A stretch of DNA of 64,000 nucleotides from Scolanthus callimorphus (lineage: Eukaryota > Cnidaria > Anthozoa > Actiniaria > Edwardsiidae): assembly GCA_033964015.1 (NCBI GenBank), contig CM066925.1:2059199-2123198 (forward strand), read 5' to 3'. The stretch's first letter is position 1. The number at the start of each line of letters is the position of its first letter. Under the pieces are notes generated by a model. That model made no database searches, was not told where the DNA came from, and saw only the letters and a program-made list of their open reading frames with translations. This document shows positions 33,039 to 47,100 of this stretch, in pieces. A program made the position numbers and the translations under genes.

Positions 33039-33657
33039 CCTACTCGCGTAAACGCGGTGTAGGGCCCTGGAAACAAAATGGCGGCGCCATCTTGCCCTGA
33101 TATTCTTCTCTTTTGTATTCTATGGGCTAGTACGTGGGCTTAGATCAGAAAATGAGAGCCGAGCGTACAATATGTCGATAGGATTTTATTCCTCTGTATA
33201 TAAAACAGCTGTTTTCTTCATATTAATTACACTGTGCGAGAAACTGGACTTAAGAACTAATATCATCTCCTTAATAAAATAATAACTACTTATGAATACA
33301 CCCTGTAATTTAACGTCCTAGAATATAACGTTTGTCATCATTTTAATGGGTTAAAAATGACCCCCGTCTCTCGCGTTGGCTAAAGTTCATATTAAAATAC
33401 ATGTACTTGACATAGAACCTCAGTGAGTCGCCATTTTTATTGTTCATTACAATCGATATTAGGAAATTTAGGCGTCGAAAAACCTTCTAGAAATTAAAAG
33501 GCAGCTTTATTCACCAAATTCAATAAAAAATAATGCTTACGTTCCTTAATCTGCATTAGCATACCTAAGCTTCCCTTTCGGTATTTTGAAACAAAATGGC
33601 GGCCAAGTGAGGCTCTTCGTGGGGTAGTAGGGTCACGTGATTTAGTTTCTGTACACT

Positions 33658-33848
33658 AATAGGACATTTGCATGATGACGTCATTTGACTACAATTACCA
33701 GAATGCTTTTCAGTTTCTTTTTCTTATTCAGATCAACAAATTCCTTCATGAATAAGAGCACAATAGCCTAAATTTTCTACACAATAAGCCGCCTCGCAAA
33801 GGTTTCTTGTAGTTGTAGTCAACCACGTCATCATGCAAATGTCCTATT
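33658..33848. mobile_element. Foldback, AATAGGACATTTGCATGATG arms
   Basis: AATAGGACATTTGCATGATG and CATCATGCAAATGTCCTATT are exact inverted ends, followed by ACGTCATTTGACTAC against GTAGTCAACCACGT. Confidence 0.8.
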
Positions 33849-34073
33849 TAGGACGTCCATGAACGTTCTAAGCTGGCGACAAGAATTCGAAAACTGGTCG
33901 CACAAAATTCCGACAATGCAGATATAGTGGGAGAAAGTTTTGATTCTCGTATTTTAGTGGGTGTAGTTGTGCTCAGTTCATGTCAAAAGGTTTCTTTACA
34001 AGGTATAGTGGACATTTTATGAAACCAGTTTCAATTTGACTTGCGTTTTGTTATACGGATTACGGTTTTTATA

Positions 34074-34428
34074 GACCCATATCACGTTAATATGGCTTAA
34101 TAATATCTTATGGTTATCAGGAAAAAAGCTCCAGTATTCAATTCAGCACACCCGTATTAGTAATGCTGCAAAGTTTGGAAAGAATTATCTCGAAAACTGG
34201 CTGAGATATTTTTGGTCTATTTTTTTTTTACAAAGAAATACTATGGGCAAAAACATCAAAACAAACAAATACTTTATATTGTAAAAATCATCAATTTAGA
34301 AAAACTATATCTCGGTCAGTATTCATTCAATCTGAACCAAACTTTGCAGTTCATTACTAATACGCATAGTAGACTTCGTTTTCTGATAACTATAAGATAT
34401 CATTAAGCCATATTAACGCGATATGGGT
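34074..34428. mobile_element. 355-bp foldback, GACCCATATCACGTTAATAT arms
   Basis: About 50-bp arms: GACCCATATCACGTTAATAT and ATATTAACGCGATATGGGTC. The interior has GCTGAGATAT, TTACAAAGAAAT and TATGGGCAAA, shared with a relic at about 22590-22760 in an IRS intron. Confidence 0.78.
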
Positions 34429-35138
34429 CAATTATTAGGCATGTTCTGCGATTGTTTTTTGTCTGTCTGACTTGTGGCTGTCCTTATAACTCATAATTAA
34501 TATTTTCTTACATCAATCACAATCTCCTACAATTGATGGCGCCAATTCAGGTATCCGGGACCTTTCCGTGGCCATCAGTCTATGACTAACAGTCTTGACA
34601 TGGGATGTCCAATTACAACACTCTAGGCGGGCTCTCATTGGCGGCCAACCCAAATTATGCGGCAACGTACAACAGATAAAAAACTAATACCGTTGGTTCC
34701 TCGACAGCTGCCGGAATAAAATATCTACTCTTAAGTCTACTTACAGTAAAATACAAGGAGCTACATGTTATTGCCGTGGAATCAAGGAAAACTATACTAT
34801 ATTAACATTATTTTAGAGCGCTCTCACAGCAAATAAAATGTTCTTGTAAGATTTTCATGAAAGGATGTAAAATTAAAAAGAAATAAAATAACTATTAAAA
34901 TAAAACTTTAAAATTCTCGAGCACGGTCGAGAAGCTAACATATGAATCACACACGGTCTGTTGCGGTGACGAAATTCCTCGCTGGGGATGTGTATTGTGA
35001 CGTAATTAGGGACGTCATTGCTATGGTAACGGGGCGGGATGTCGTATGTTGTACCGGAACACGGCTTGTTGTTAACCGTGCCATGCATCTGGGCCGGTAA
35101 GCCTGGTCATTATTCTCGATTCCTGGAAACAGGTATTT

Positions 35139-38100
35139 CTACGTGGAACCGCTGGACGACCTGAGTCCCTCTTGCGCTTCGTTCTCAGAAGAACTCGACT
35201 CCTGTTTGGGTGAACCGAGCGGAAGTGATTCAAGAGACGATGCGGACATGGCTTTCACTTGCGCGATAACAATCTGAGCCTTCAGTGCGTCCTCCTCGAG
35301 TTCACGCATGCGCTGTTGTCTCCATTGCGCGCGTTTCTCGGCGTCAATCGCTCTTTTCTCGGAAGCCGAGAGTGTTCGGTGTGCTTTGTTCGGGTCTTTC
35401 GACTCGTCGGATTTCGATTTTTGAAGTATGTCGGCTCTCTTGGCTTCTTCCGTTCGGTTTTCTTGGTCAGCAGTACCAGTTGCTGCTCGATTTTGTTTCT
35501 GCCGATTTAAAGAGACAAAAGTTTAAATATCTAGGTATATGGAATAGACAAAATGTGAATCATAACAAACAATTCCACTACACACGAGACCTTCATTGGC
35601 TCTTTGTCCAGCGGCAAAGCCAAATAATTGTGTGATTTCTGATAAAAGCATGGAACTTTCCAGGAGTTACAGTAAAGACTGTCATATATCTAAAATTCCC
35701 TTTTACACGAATAAACTGACTGCGAACGAGCGGCTGCTACACTACTGGGGTGAAAATGCACAACTCGGAAGAAATATAGATAGGGGCTAAGCCGCCTTGA
35801 GTAAAATAGCACATCCTTGTTTTACACTAAGAACTATGTCGATTCTCGCGTATTGATCGACTAGCTACATAATCTCACATTTATAACAGCAATAACAGAT
35901 CACACAAAAAATATACTTCAAGTTTGGGGAAAGTTTAGCACAAAAAGAGGACAAACAGGGGTTTCCATAGGTTTTGGAAGTAGGAGGCCGGGTCTGAGCC
36001 TTCTAAGGGGGTACATTCATATCTCATGTATAATTCTGTTTATTATATGGACACGAGTGTTTTACTGGGAAATACGCCACTCGTAGATCTCATATGAAGC
36101 TACATCCGGGTCCTGAGTGACATATTTTCCATATCCTCACTAGTGAGGATATCGATCAAAACTAAAGTGCTTGGAAATCAATTTGGAATATTTTTTTCTG
36201 GTTTGTCTATATAATAAAAATAAAATTACACGGTGGCTTGAAGATATGAGTTTTATTTTCTCGTGTCAAAAACAATATTTTACTTATTCGCTGCGCTCAT
36301 TCGTAAAATATTGTTCTTGCCACTCGAAAATAAAACTCATATCTTCGCGCCACCGTGTAATATCCTCTATTTATTATATAACTTTCTTATTATCCCGCAA
36401 TGTTTTATCGCTATCCTACTATCACCAAAATATACATTTTAAAGACCTCATTTTTAACATTAGAATTATTATTGTTATATGTAGGAAATCTATATTCATT
36501 ATAATTGTTATTACTGAAATATTGTTATATTTTTAATAAAGGATTATATAAACTGTTTTGTGAAAATGTTCGATTTGATGAATTCGCGATAGTGAGCATT
36601 ATCGTAATTTTTCACACGAGTTACGATATTTCTCAGTGGCCGATATCCTGATAAAACACTATAATAAAACTATTTATTATATTTTGCATTATTTTATATT
36701 GAAACGCCATTTATCGGCCGAAGAATGGAGGCCACGCCTCGTTGGTTTGTAATTACATAATAGTGTAAATATTCGGAAGCTTTGTAGCAGTGACATGCCA
36801 AAACAAGGAGCGCGTCCAAGGAATTATCACTACGACGTTATCTTTCCTGTACGTTATTAAGTAAAACATGCCAAACAAGACGCGGCAAAGTCGAGTGAGG
36901 TGACAACACGACTGAATCGTACGTGAGCGACTAGGATAATACTTTAGGCCTCTATGTTATGTGTTGCCATAGTTACCAACCTGTGACGTTTCGTCCTCTA
37001 ATCTCGTGGATTCTTCTAATCTCTTCCTCAGTACTTCCTAAACAAGAATAGACGTAGAAATATTAGGACTGGAGGAGGTCATTAAACATCAAACTGTTTA
37101 TTTCTAGTGTTCCCCGTCTTTTTCGTCCGACGCAAATAGACACGCGCTAAAATAATCATGAACATGCTAAATGAGGCCGGATAATCTTCTGGACGCCTAT
37201 TAGTTAAAATAGCACTTTTCTGTACAAGTGTACAGTGCTTTTGGGGGATGCCGTATTAAGGAGAAAGAGGACGTCATTTTATGGGGGGAGGGAGGGTGAC
37301 GCCATTTGTATTTTTTCATTCATATATATTTCCCGCCGCCCCTGGTTGTAACCAAAGTACAGTATATAGAAACATGCTCGGCTTGAGTTTAGACACCACC
37401 CACGCCCTCTACACAAGTAGTAGAATAACAGATTACTATGTGTGGGCCCGAGCTTACTTTGCCAGTCCAAGTAGCTACCTTACACTAAGAAAAATCCCAT
37501 GCATATTTCTCTCTTTCATAACAGTATAAAAGTATGACGAATAAGAACTGGGCAGAAAACCGGTTTTCGACTCGAAAGTTCCTGACCTATTAATTAAAAT
37601 TCGCTGAACTGTCTTTCAATAAGCTACTTTTTCTAAAGGAATTAGCTACCGAAAGGTTAATTCTGAAGAATTATGACGTGATAGTGACGAGCGTAATATT
37701 ACTGCAGAGATAATTACTGAAGATTTGTAGTTTCAACCATGAAAAAACAAGCAGTAATATCAATGAATTGTTCACAAGTTCAAATTTTGTACTTGATGGC
37801 AAGTTGCAGTTCGACTCGGTTGGAAACTTTTATAACTCACAGCTTTGTTTGATATCGAAAAATTTCTGGAATGACGAAAAAATCTTCCGAACAGAGACTT
37901 ACTAGCAGATTAATTCATCATAGATATACACACAACTAGGGTAATATACTTATATATTATCAATTATATAACAATGAATTAAAGCAAAGTTTCAATCCTG
38001 CATCTTGTTAATAAAGACGTTTCGGAAATGACAAAAAATGTAGCCGGATAAAAGTGATCAAAGCTACTGATTCAGACAAAAAAGTTACTTAAGAATGGTC

Positions 38101-41100
38101 GCAAACAAAACGATTTCAAGCTCTGATTCACACCAATTTCGTTTGTAAACAAAAGGCTTACTATCTAAAGCCTTTGTCGGACGGAAAGGACCGAAGTGAT
38201 TAAAGTATTAAACGGCAAAGCAGACAAGAAGAAAGCAAAATACATATATACCGTATGCATGTTATGGCAGGAGAAATTCGCAAACTTCTAGAAAGATCTA
38301 GAAAATTGGGCGAAAGCTTTTGTAATACAATGTAATAATATGGTGCTAAATAGATTATAAATGTGAAGTGATAAAGACTTGTAAACTAATTCTTGATATT
38401 TTCGAGTGTTGTTAAATAACAGAATAATACCTATGCCAATTCGATGTCAAGAATAAGTGAATTTTGGCAAATGCTTGACTCAAATTTCTGCATGTCCTAT
38501 TTTAGTTTCTAGGCGATAGTAAATTCTGTTGCTTCTGTACCCAGAAAACAGGCATAATCATCCACAAAATTCTTTTAGTCGTTAGACAAGAAAAAGTTCT
38601 ACTAAAACAAGCAAACATTTTTAGATATCCATTAGTTTTTGCACAATCGAATTTTGCTCGTCCTCTGACCGGCAACAAAATTCGAAATATTTAAGCGATA
38701 AAAAATAAATGGCTTACTTTTGCAAAGCTGAAATCCTTGCATCTCCGCCTTCCCACCAGGCATATTGCAAAACTCTCAGAGAAATAGGAAGGTATTGTTG
38801 CTGTAGTGTGTACCATCATATCGGAACAGCGTACGCGAGTTGACTAAACTAAGCTGGGAGGCTACTGGTGTAAATAGCTAAGCGATATGGCCACAAGGCT
38901 AGCGGGGGACAGGGGCAGTCACCCGAGAAACACGTAACAAATGTAAACAATCCCTCGCTAAAGGAAGCGGGTTAAGGAACAACTCGACCTTGAAACAAAC
39001 ACAAACACCCCTCCGAGAACAAACCTTTCTTTCTCTGTCCTCTTCCTCGAACCTTTCGGCTTCTTTCCTCGATTCTTCCTCCTGAAACAATACAAAAGAG
39101 ATAGTTTAGCCTTCTCAATTAAAATTTATCTATTCTCGTACGATACTAAAAGAAATTTCTGGAGCTCCCGATGCTGGAATAGAGCCAGTGGAGACCTGTT
39201 TTCCGTTAAAAATTCACTTGGTAAATAGCGTTTAAACGCTGGAAGTGGTTTGCCTTGGCATTCCGAAAGGAAAGAACTAGCATTTTTGAAAACCATAAGA
39301 ACAACGTGAAGCAAACAGAGGTAGTTTTGTAATACGAAGCAGAAAACTAAATTTCGCGCACAACTTTACGTATACGTGAGTACAGTATTACTACAGGAAA
39401 GCCGGTTTTGAATAATTAAAAGAAAACAAAGATTATTTTTCCAACCCCTTAAACCTCTGTAAACTTTACGTGACCTAAAAAGCTAACAGGCGAGGGGCGA
39501 TTAGAAACCAATCGCGGAAGATAAACTTAAAAACGATGAAACTTTCCTTGTAAAACTTTGCAGTTTAGTTCAAAACAGTTTTGCATGTTAATTTACCATT
39601 TTTCTTGTGAGGTACCATTGTCTCAGAGTCGACATAATATCCTCGATGTCCGTCATGGTCGCTAATACAGACTACCTAGATTACTATCGCTATTACACGG
39701 TGGTTGAAGAGATAGTATCTTCAATAAAGATCAAGTTGATCACGAGTTTGCAGGGATTGTAGGCACCGTTTGTATAAGACTCTCTAGCTATAGAATCAAG
39801 GTACGCGAAGTTCCGCTTTGGGGAACTTGATCAGTGCCCATGTGGTGTAGTCAAAATGAGTGTTTGACCTTTAAGCTCTCTCCACATGCATGCGTGGGTA
39901 AACATTCGTCACTAAAATCCGTCTTTATAGAAATAAACTCTTAAAATCCCAGAAAGATATGGCGATAATCAGGCGATCTATAAATAACGCAAGAGCTGAG
40001 ATCGGCTCGGCTCGTACAAAGTCTGGTTGCTGCATGTTTTACTAAGATCCTAGAGGTTTGTGGGGTGCTTGCGTGATGTCTGGAATGAGTGCCGGGTTTC
40101 CGGACAATTGTCCGATTTTAGACCGTCCACGATTCATCTCCACACATTTTAATATAAACAGAATTTAATATAAGCATTTTTTTCCATCGCTTATGCAGAT
40201 AAAACTTTTACTTTCAGAACGTCTGTTTTAGCAGAGAAGGGTTCCTATGCCTAAGCCTATAAGGAGGTTCATTAGTTTCGATTGGATATGCAATCCGTGC
40301 CTGGTACTTGTTCCTCTTGATAGTTTCCGATAGTCCCATAATCTGTCCGGTGCCTGCCTCCACATTCCCGTTTGCCAAGTCAAGCTTAGCAGGGAATACG
40401 CCCGTCCGGCCAAGAATGCCGGGTAAACATCTTACATCCCGACAGCTTTATGCTTCCGGTGCCGGCGAATCATATTAGTGTTTGTGTCACTGCCTTTTCT
40501 TGCCCTACACAGTAAGTTAGCTTTTTTCTATTTCTTTTCTTCTTTTCCATTTTTTTTTTCTGTTCTGGGCTGTCATTAGCAAGGCCAGTCTGACTTCTTC
40601 GCCACGGCTTAACAGCATCCACTTTTACTTGACTGACATTTCACATTCCTCGTATTTTTTATCTTCGAAACAAAACGGTGGAAAAGACTGCTTAAAACGA
40701 GCAACCCAAGCACACCACCTCGCCCTCCTCCAATAACGTGTTTTCAACAAAATACCCGCAACGCAAACAATGAAAAAAAAAACGCTTGTGCACACAGAGG
40801 TGCGTTTTCGTTCAATGATATCAGTGAAGAGTGACCAAACGATGATGATCCTTAGCGTTAAAATGTTAACAATGTGTAAGGTCACCCACATGAAAGATTC
40901 ACTGCAACATGGATTGCCTGCACAATAAACCGAGTTACTCAGTTACAAAGGCACTCTCGGTTTTGGACTGCGAGACTGAATTGCAAAAGCTAAATCCGAC
41001 TACCGCCCTTATTCCTTATGGGCTTGAATTCTCAATGACTAATACTAAGATTAAACTTGACCAAGAAATCTACGGCAATTACTAACGTGCGAACTTATTT

Positions 41101-44100
41101 GAATAAAAATTATCTCGCAAGCAAGAGCTGCAATCATTCATACAAAGAGTTTCTTTTTTGTGCTTAATACGAGACAGCGTGTACGGTAAAAACTAGAGGC
41201 ACCTGAAATTTCTGATAAAGCAACATCATTTAGCTAATGTGGAGGAACATGAGAGATCTGCAATAGTCTGCTATGATAGAGACATAAGTTAGGTCAAGCG
41301 TCCACATTAAACATCAAAAGTATCATACAAAATGAGAAAGTATTTCGCGTTTGAATTCTCGTAGTCTTACCATAGTATATTTGTACCCTAACCGCCGGAG
41401 GATCCAAACTGGCGATGCTAAGAATAATTTGCACAGCTACAATAACTGACGAGTTTTACAGAGTGGAGTCTTGAGTTACAAGGTCAAAGAAGAGAATTCT
41501 AAATCCGTTGATGAAAGGAGAACCGAGGCGCGATTTCCCCGGTCTGTCATTTGTTGGGACTAGTTCACATCAGAGAAAATACTTAGAGGATATTATGATA
41601 AGCTGGATCACAGATCGTGTTTGCTTCAAGTAGAAATTATAGTGCCACATTCATCCACAATAAAATATCTTTTCAAAATGTTATTCGGCATCGTGTGTAA
41701 GCCGATTAAGTCTCGAGGAGAGATAGAGGAAATCTTGGTCGTCAGATTTTGAGGACCTAGAAGCGCAAAGCATGTAATTTTGGCGCGAAAACCCAATTTA
41801 GTGCCAAAGCGTCATCCCGAACGTGTTAGACGAGAACTCAAATGAGCTCAGACAGGAATTCTTCGCAGATGAAAAACATTCTGACTTTCTATGAAGACTA
41901 TCATTAGAACATCAGTTGAGGCCAAGGATTAAACTCCGAGTCTATTAATTTCATCGATCACGCAGTCATTGTTCCACCTCCCCAGTTACTGTTGCTACGT
42001 CGGGCAAGAAATTTTCGTCAGGAAAAGCTGAAGAATTTGCTCGGACATTTTGAATTCCAAACGGAAAACTGCCCATTGTTTGGCCGGTGTTTCAAGCGAA
42101 GACGGGATCCGTCTATGCCTGCATGTTTACAATGCATCAACCCAGGGCTGCAAATTGCGCTCGTTTTTTGCGACTAAACTTTGTCAGTCAGTCGACGTTT
42201 TGCGACTCACTTCTGGTCTAACTCGCTGGCGCAAGTTCAATTTTTGCGACGAACATTTTAGAAAATGCGACTAAAATTTTGAAACTTGTCAAAACATTTC
42301 GACTGGACTTTTTTTAATTTGCAGCCCTGCAACCTCGATAAAAATGTAACCGCTGTAATAACTGCGACCAGGAGAGATGGGCGCTAGCCACATGTGCACA
42401 CAATTGGCATTTCACTGATGCCTATATTCCAATTTAATCTTCTCGTGTTAAAAATGCATCTCACTCATGAGAACTTTTCAACACTCGAAGATCAAATTCG
42501 TATCTCCGCGTGGCAATGTAATATCCCGTATGAATCACCCTCAGCATACCTGTCTTCTTATCTCTTTCCGAATATCTTCGTGAGCTCGTTCGTATGTTGG
42601 CGGATCTCTATCGATTGATTCCTCGCTGACCGTTCGGCCGGAGCCGAGAGACATCACCGGCACGTTCCCAGGGGACACCTCGGGCACGACAGACGGATCG
42701 TAGCCGTCACACACTAGTAAAGATACTTTATCTCCCATGGACCTTAGCGCGCGTACGGCTTCCAAATGGGTGGCCCCTAGCAGGCTGATTCCGTTAACCT
42801 GATGAAAAATACGCACGAGTGAATGAAAGGCATTTGTTAGTGTTTCCCTGGTGTTTCCTATGTACCGTGTGATTGGTATTTTGTAGAATGGAAGAGGTCA
42901 AAACACTTGTACTCGACTGGTACCCAATTTTTTCATGGGAGGTGGTGGGTACCGGCATCTACCCCCTTGGGTACCAAAATACCCCTTTTTCAGACCTCAT
43001 TTTCTCAGAGCATGATCTATGACCTGTTTTTATTGCGCATATGGACTCCTCTCGCTGCGAGGAAAGCGTTGGAACATTCACCTTTTTAATATCCACTTTA
43101 TTTAAGAAGATACTTGCTCCTAAAATTCAGCCCTGAGAGGAAGGTGGCTCCGGCACTTAACCCACCCCCCAAATTGGGTACCAAAAAAGTACGGATGTTT
43201 TGACATATTCCCTAAAGAATTGTAGTTGTTGCTATAATGATCAAAAGCGCATTGCAACAATAAATATACTCTGATATACAAACGTTTATTATATACAATA
43301 AAGAGTACGGAGTAGTAAGGAGTTATTTCGACTAATGGACGTACGTTCGCCAAAGCAGGGGCTACTAGTAGTCTAGGTGGGTTTTGGTCTATTTGTGAAA
43401 AGGGCGGTGAACTCACCTCAAGTATTCTTTGTCCAACTTTGAGCCTCGTGTCTTTATGAGCAGCAGCACCTTCTGTGACCTGTTACAAAGAACAAGAGGC
43501 GGTAAGATTACGTAACACAGAACAAACGAGTAAAAACAACCAACCAACGGGCAAGCGAACAAACAAGCTTAAAGAGACATGTCACCTAGAAAATGTACCA
43601 AAATAATTATTGTCACAAAATCTGTGAATATCTTTGCCATCCTACATCGCAATGACCTCATATTTTCAGCATATCATGGGGTTGAAAGCATTCTTAACTA
43701 GACTGAGTTGCTATTTTATAATTGGTGATGTTAAATTTTGATGTTTTGGGTGATCACGTCCCTTTACCACCGTATGCATTGCTACGCGACCTCGAAATTC
43801 AATGTTGCGATGGGCGATTTACGATTTTTAGCCGTCGGTCAAACCATAACGCTGGATTTGGCTACTTCATTGGGTCGGCACTGATTGAAAATGGTTTTAA
43901 GCTACCTTTTGGCTTCCTTGCCTAGAATGGTTATAGCTTTCTGGTTAAAAAAAAAATTGATATTACAATTTCCTTGCGTAAAATCGCCAATCCGCGCAAC
44001 AGTGAATTTTGAGGTCGCGTAGCAATGCATACGGTGGTAATACAGTGAGGGAAGAAATATTCAAGCAAGACATGAATACCTTTGATATGAATATGCCCTC

Positions 44101-47100
44101 GTCTGACTTGTCCAGTGGGTTGCCTGGGTGACCCTTGGCGCCTCCTCGGATGCTGATACCAAGCTTCTCACCAGGACTCTTGTGGAAATTCACGTCCTGC
44201 ACAACAAGCAAAGCAAGATATTTGAAATATACTGAGGATTAAAATCCAAGAAAGATGGCATATGTTTTACGCAACAATCCTTGCCCCAATACGCTCCACT
44301 AACTTTAGAAAATAGCCTCGAACTGAGGCCCTGAGTTGAAATGACAGCAAATTTACGAGAACACGGTCAGGGCCTCGACCTGGTTGTTGTTTTATGGGCA
44401 CTGGAGTGCCAGCCTATTCGAAAGCATCCTTAAAGTGGAAGCTAACCCTTATTCGCATTAAATATTGATTTCCCCGACTCGGTATGTTGCTAGGCTGAAA
44501 AAATGGCGGCTGACTGAGATTTTTTAATGTACCCACGAGAGACTGACCGGTACTGAGCCGTTCTTACCTCTAACCCTTTGGGCGGGGGATCGTGCCGTAC
44601 GAGTAGCTTTATGAGGGATACGTTAGCGATCAATGCCGCCACCGCTTCTTGATGTGTCGAGTTTCGCATATCTTTGCCATTTACCTGATGGAAGTAATAA
44701 TGCCAGAGTTAGTAAGAAACAAGAAATCAAACTAGCCAAAGGAATTTCCTCTCGATAATTCCTGCTGTAAGTTTCCTCGGCAAAAAGTAAAGTAATCCGT
44801 CGGAATTTACAAAAGCCTTGGGTGCAACTCAGATGGAGGAAAAACGATACGATTTGCGCAGAGTTACGATTTGCGCCGAGCTCGAACTCAAGCCGTCTAC
44901 GCCAGTGTGCCGTGGATAAACAACCCGCGCCACAGAGTTGTACTTAGCGGAGTAATGCAATAGTACCAGTATCTGCTGATATGAGTTGGGCCTCATTGCG
45001 TCACACCCATTTGTAAAAAGCCTCGAAAAACGTACAAACAAAAAGGACACCTCAGAAAATATAACCAAAAGGTGTCAAATACGCGGTCTGTCTCGGTGTG
45101 TGATTATTTATGCCTAAGTGAAGTATAGAAGACCTAACAATATCCTTGATTTGATCCTTGGCCAAACACAACGCGCTAAGATCTTGGCCTAGCGTTTTGA
45201 CTAAATCATCAAGCTAATCTTCAAGTGGCATTTAGAACCTTATTTTCGATAAGCAAATAAATCCATAAAGCCTTACAAAGGAAGCTTGAGGTGGGCAAAC
45301 CCAGGCGAAAAAGACCGAAAACTGGAGAACGAACACGGCATTCAAATAGTGACAGAAATTTCTCTACGCGTTATCTTTCCTAAAACAGCTCAGAGAATAA
45401 TTAATCAAAACTTGCTGACTTAGCACCAATGAAATAAATGTCTGGCTGGAAAACCTCTCTGGTTGAAATTGCAAACGTGAGTTCCGTACTTGCTAAGTTA
45501 TTGTGAGATCAAAGGCATATTAGAGTAATTTGCACCTCTGTTGATGAGAACCGTCAATATGTTGTGTCAACAGTTTTAAGACCTTGAGAGAAACCTCATC
45601 AAAATGTCAAGAAAGATTTACAAGATATCTACATAACATACGTAGCATTTGGCGTACAAAAAATCATCGAAGGATCTAGTTTGTTTCTTGTTGACGATAC
45701 CGAAAACAAAAATCGACAAACAATTTTTGGCCAAGAAACGAAAATGTAAACAATTTAAAGTGGAGCCTACTTAAAAGATGAACTTAAATGGATTTGGTAG
45801 AAAATAAATAAACAAAAACAACTCAGAAAAATTGTCTTCACATTGAAAGTGCGGCGTGCTAGAAAATCATAAAGTCACTGAAACTAAATCTGTCCCTACA
45901 TTCCACGAATTCATGTTTAACTGCCCTATTGCGACACCTAAAAACAAATCCTTTTTTCTGAATTGGCCTGCGAAAAGGACTGAGAACATGGCAAAATAAA
46001 CCTTCTAATTACGTAAAAACCTGCAATTTCGGGGCACGCGTTTTCCATTAAACTAATAGACTATGCAATTTGTGATAAGATAAAAAGCTCTTAAAGTTAC
46101 GGGTAATATCGAGTTTTACAGTGCCCATACCTTTCTTCGTAAAGCCTCGCTTCCCGGCCAACTTCGTGCAATTTTCAAGCCTAGCGTCATGTTGTTTACA
46201 ACAGTTTTACTTCTTGTAGTCTGGGCTCCGTGCGAAGGGTCTCAAGTCTAGCTAGAACTAATGCCCGTTGGCTTAACTCATTCATACAAGTTTTCGCACT
46301 GTTTGCTTTGGCAACAAAAAACGCTAAGCCAGCGGCTGGAAATAAGCATTCAACACAAATACCCGCTCCAAGTAGGCGGCTACGCGGTGTCTTTTTTGGC
46401 AATTTGAAACAAAAAAAGCTTCTTAAGAAAAATCGTCGGCGAGAACAGCCATTGTTTTCGCTTTTCAATTTTATTTTTGGAAGACCCTCTTGGGGAATGA
46501 CATCATCAAAAGCCTTGTACTTTTCTACCCCCTGTTTGGGACAAATAACGGATTCGAAAAAGACAGGAAATTGGAGAAATAGATACCAAAACAGCATCCG
46601 AATATCGAAAATCAGGAGCTAAAAAAGCCAACAGGCAACAATCTGGAAGCCAATCACAGTTTTGACAGAGTGTATTTTTATTGGTCAAAGCATCAGAACT
46701 TCCTGGTGAAAGGTGGCTTCATTCTTGAAATATTTCGAACCGTAGTCACTCGCCAGTAGTCGAAACATAGGCAGTACTCGGTAGAACCGATAATACTCTT
46801 ACTACCAGATCGGTAAAATCCTACCCTGGTTACCAGAGGCTCGAAGCTTCACTCGTTTACTGACACGCTAAGCCAAGACGCCGAGATTAAAGATTAAAGA
46901 GATAGCGGCGGCTGTCATGTCAATGGAATCTAGTTTATAGTTTGGTTTCAAAGTTTTGTACTGTGAGAAGGGCGGGTTCATTCTTCTCATACTTTGGAGC
47001 AGTTCTCACTCGCCGCAAGCAGCAATATTGAACAATATTCTATAGAATCCCATGCTATGACTCTATCTCGCGCGCTGATTGGCTGAAATCGAGGGAGATT

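Larger units (their letters stand above)
28861..35138. other. Intergenic region between IRS 5' end and Scribble 3' end
   Basis: About 6.3 kb with no supported host gene. The IRS promoter should lie in its left part, just above 28860. It contains a foldback plus poly-C tract (29713-29935), a decayed reverse-transcriptase fragment (about 30485-30690), foldbacks at 31650-31731, 33658-33848 and 34074-34428, and a 17-bp tandem repeat at 32886-33038. A 95-codon minus-strand frame at 32000-32287 has a Cys cluster near its start but no other support. Confidence 0.55.

Noticed and set aside
32867..33100. Cys/Arg-rich and Thr/Lys-rich repeat proteins on both strands
   Set aside because: They are translations of the 17-bp tandem repeat in several frames, with no start context, domain or splice support.
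34873..35088. 71-codon minus-strand frame just downstream of the Scribble stop
   Set aside because: Tested as an alternative last exon. The upstream donor candidates do not join it in frame, so it is probably 3' UTR.
38710..38770. Possible extra minus-strand exon MPGGKAEMQGFQLCK with a GTAAGC donor
   Set aside because: It ends in phase 1, while the next Scribble exon needs phase 0.
46196..46622. 133- and 130-codon frames overlapping on opposite strands
   Set aside because: No domain, no codon bias, inside a Scribble intron. Opposite-strand overlap over most of the length is typical of chance frames.
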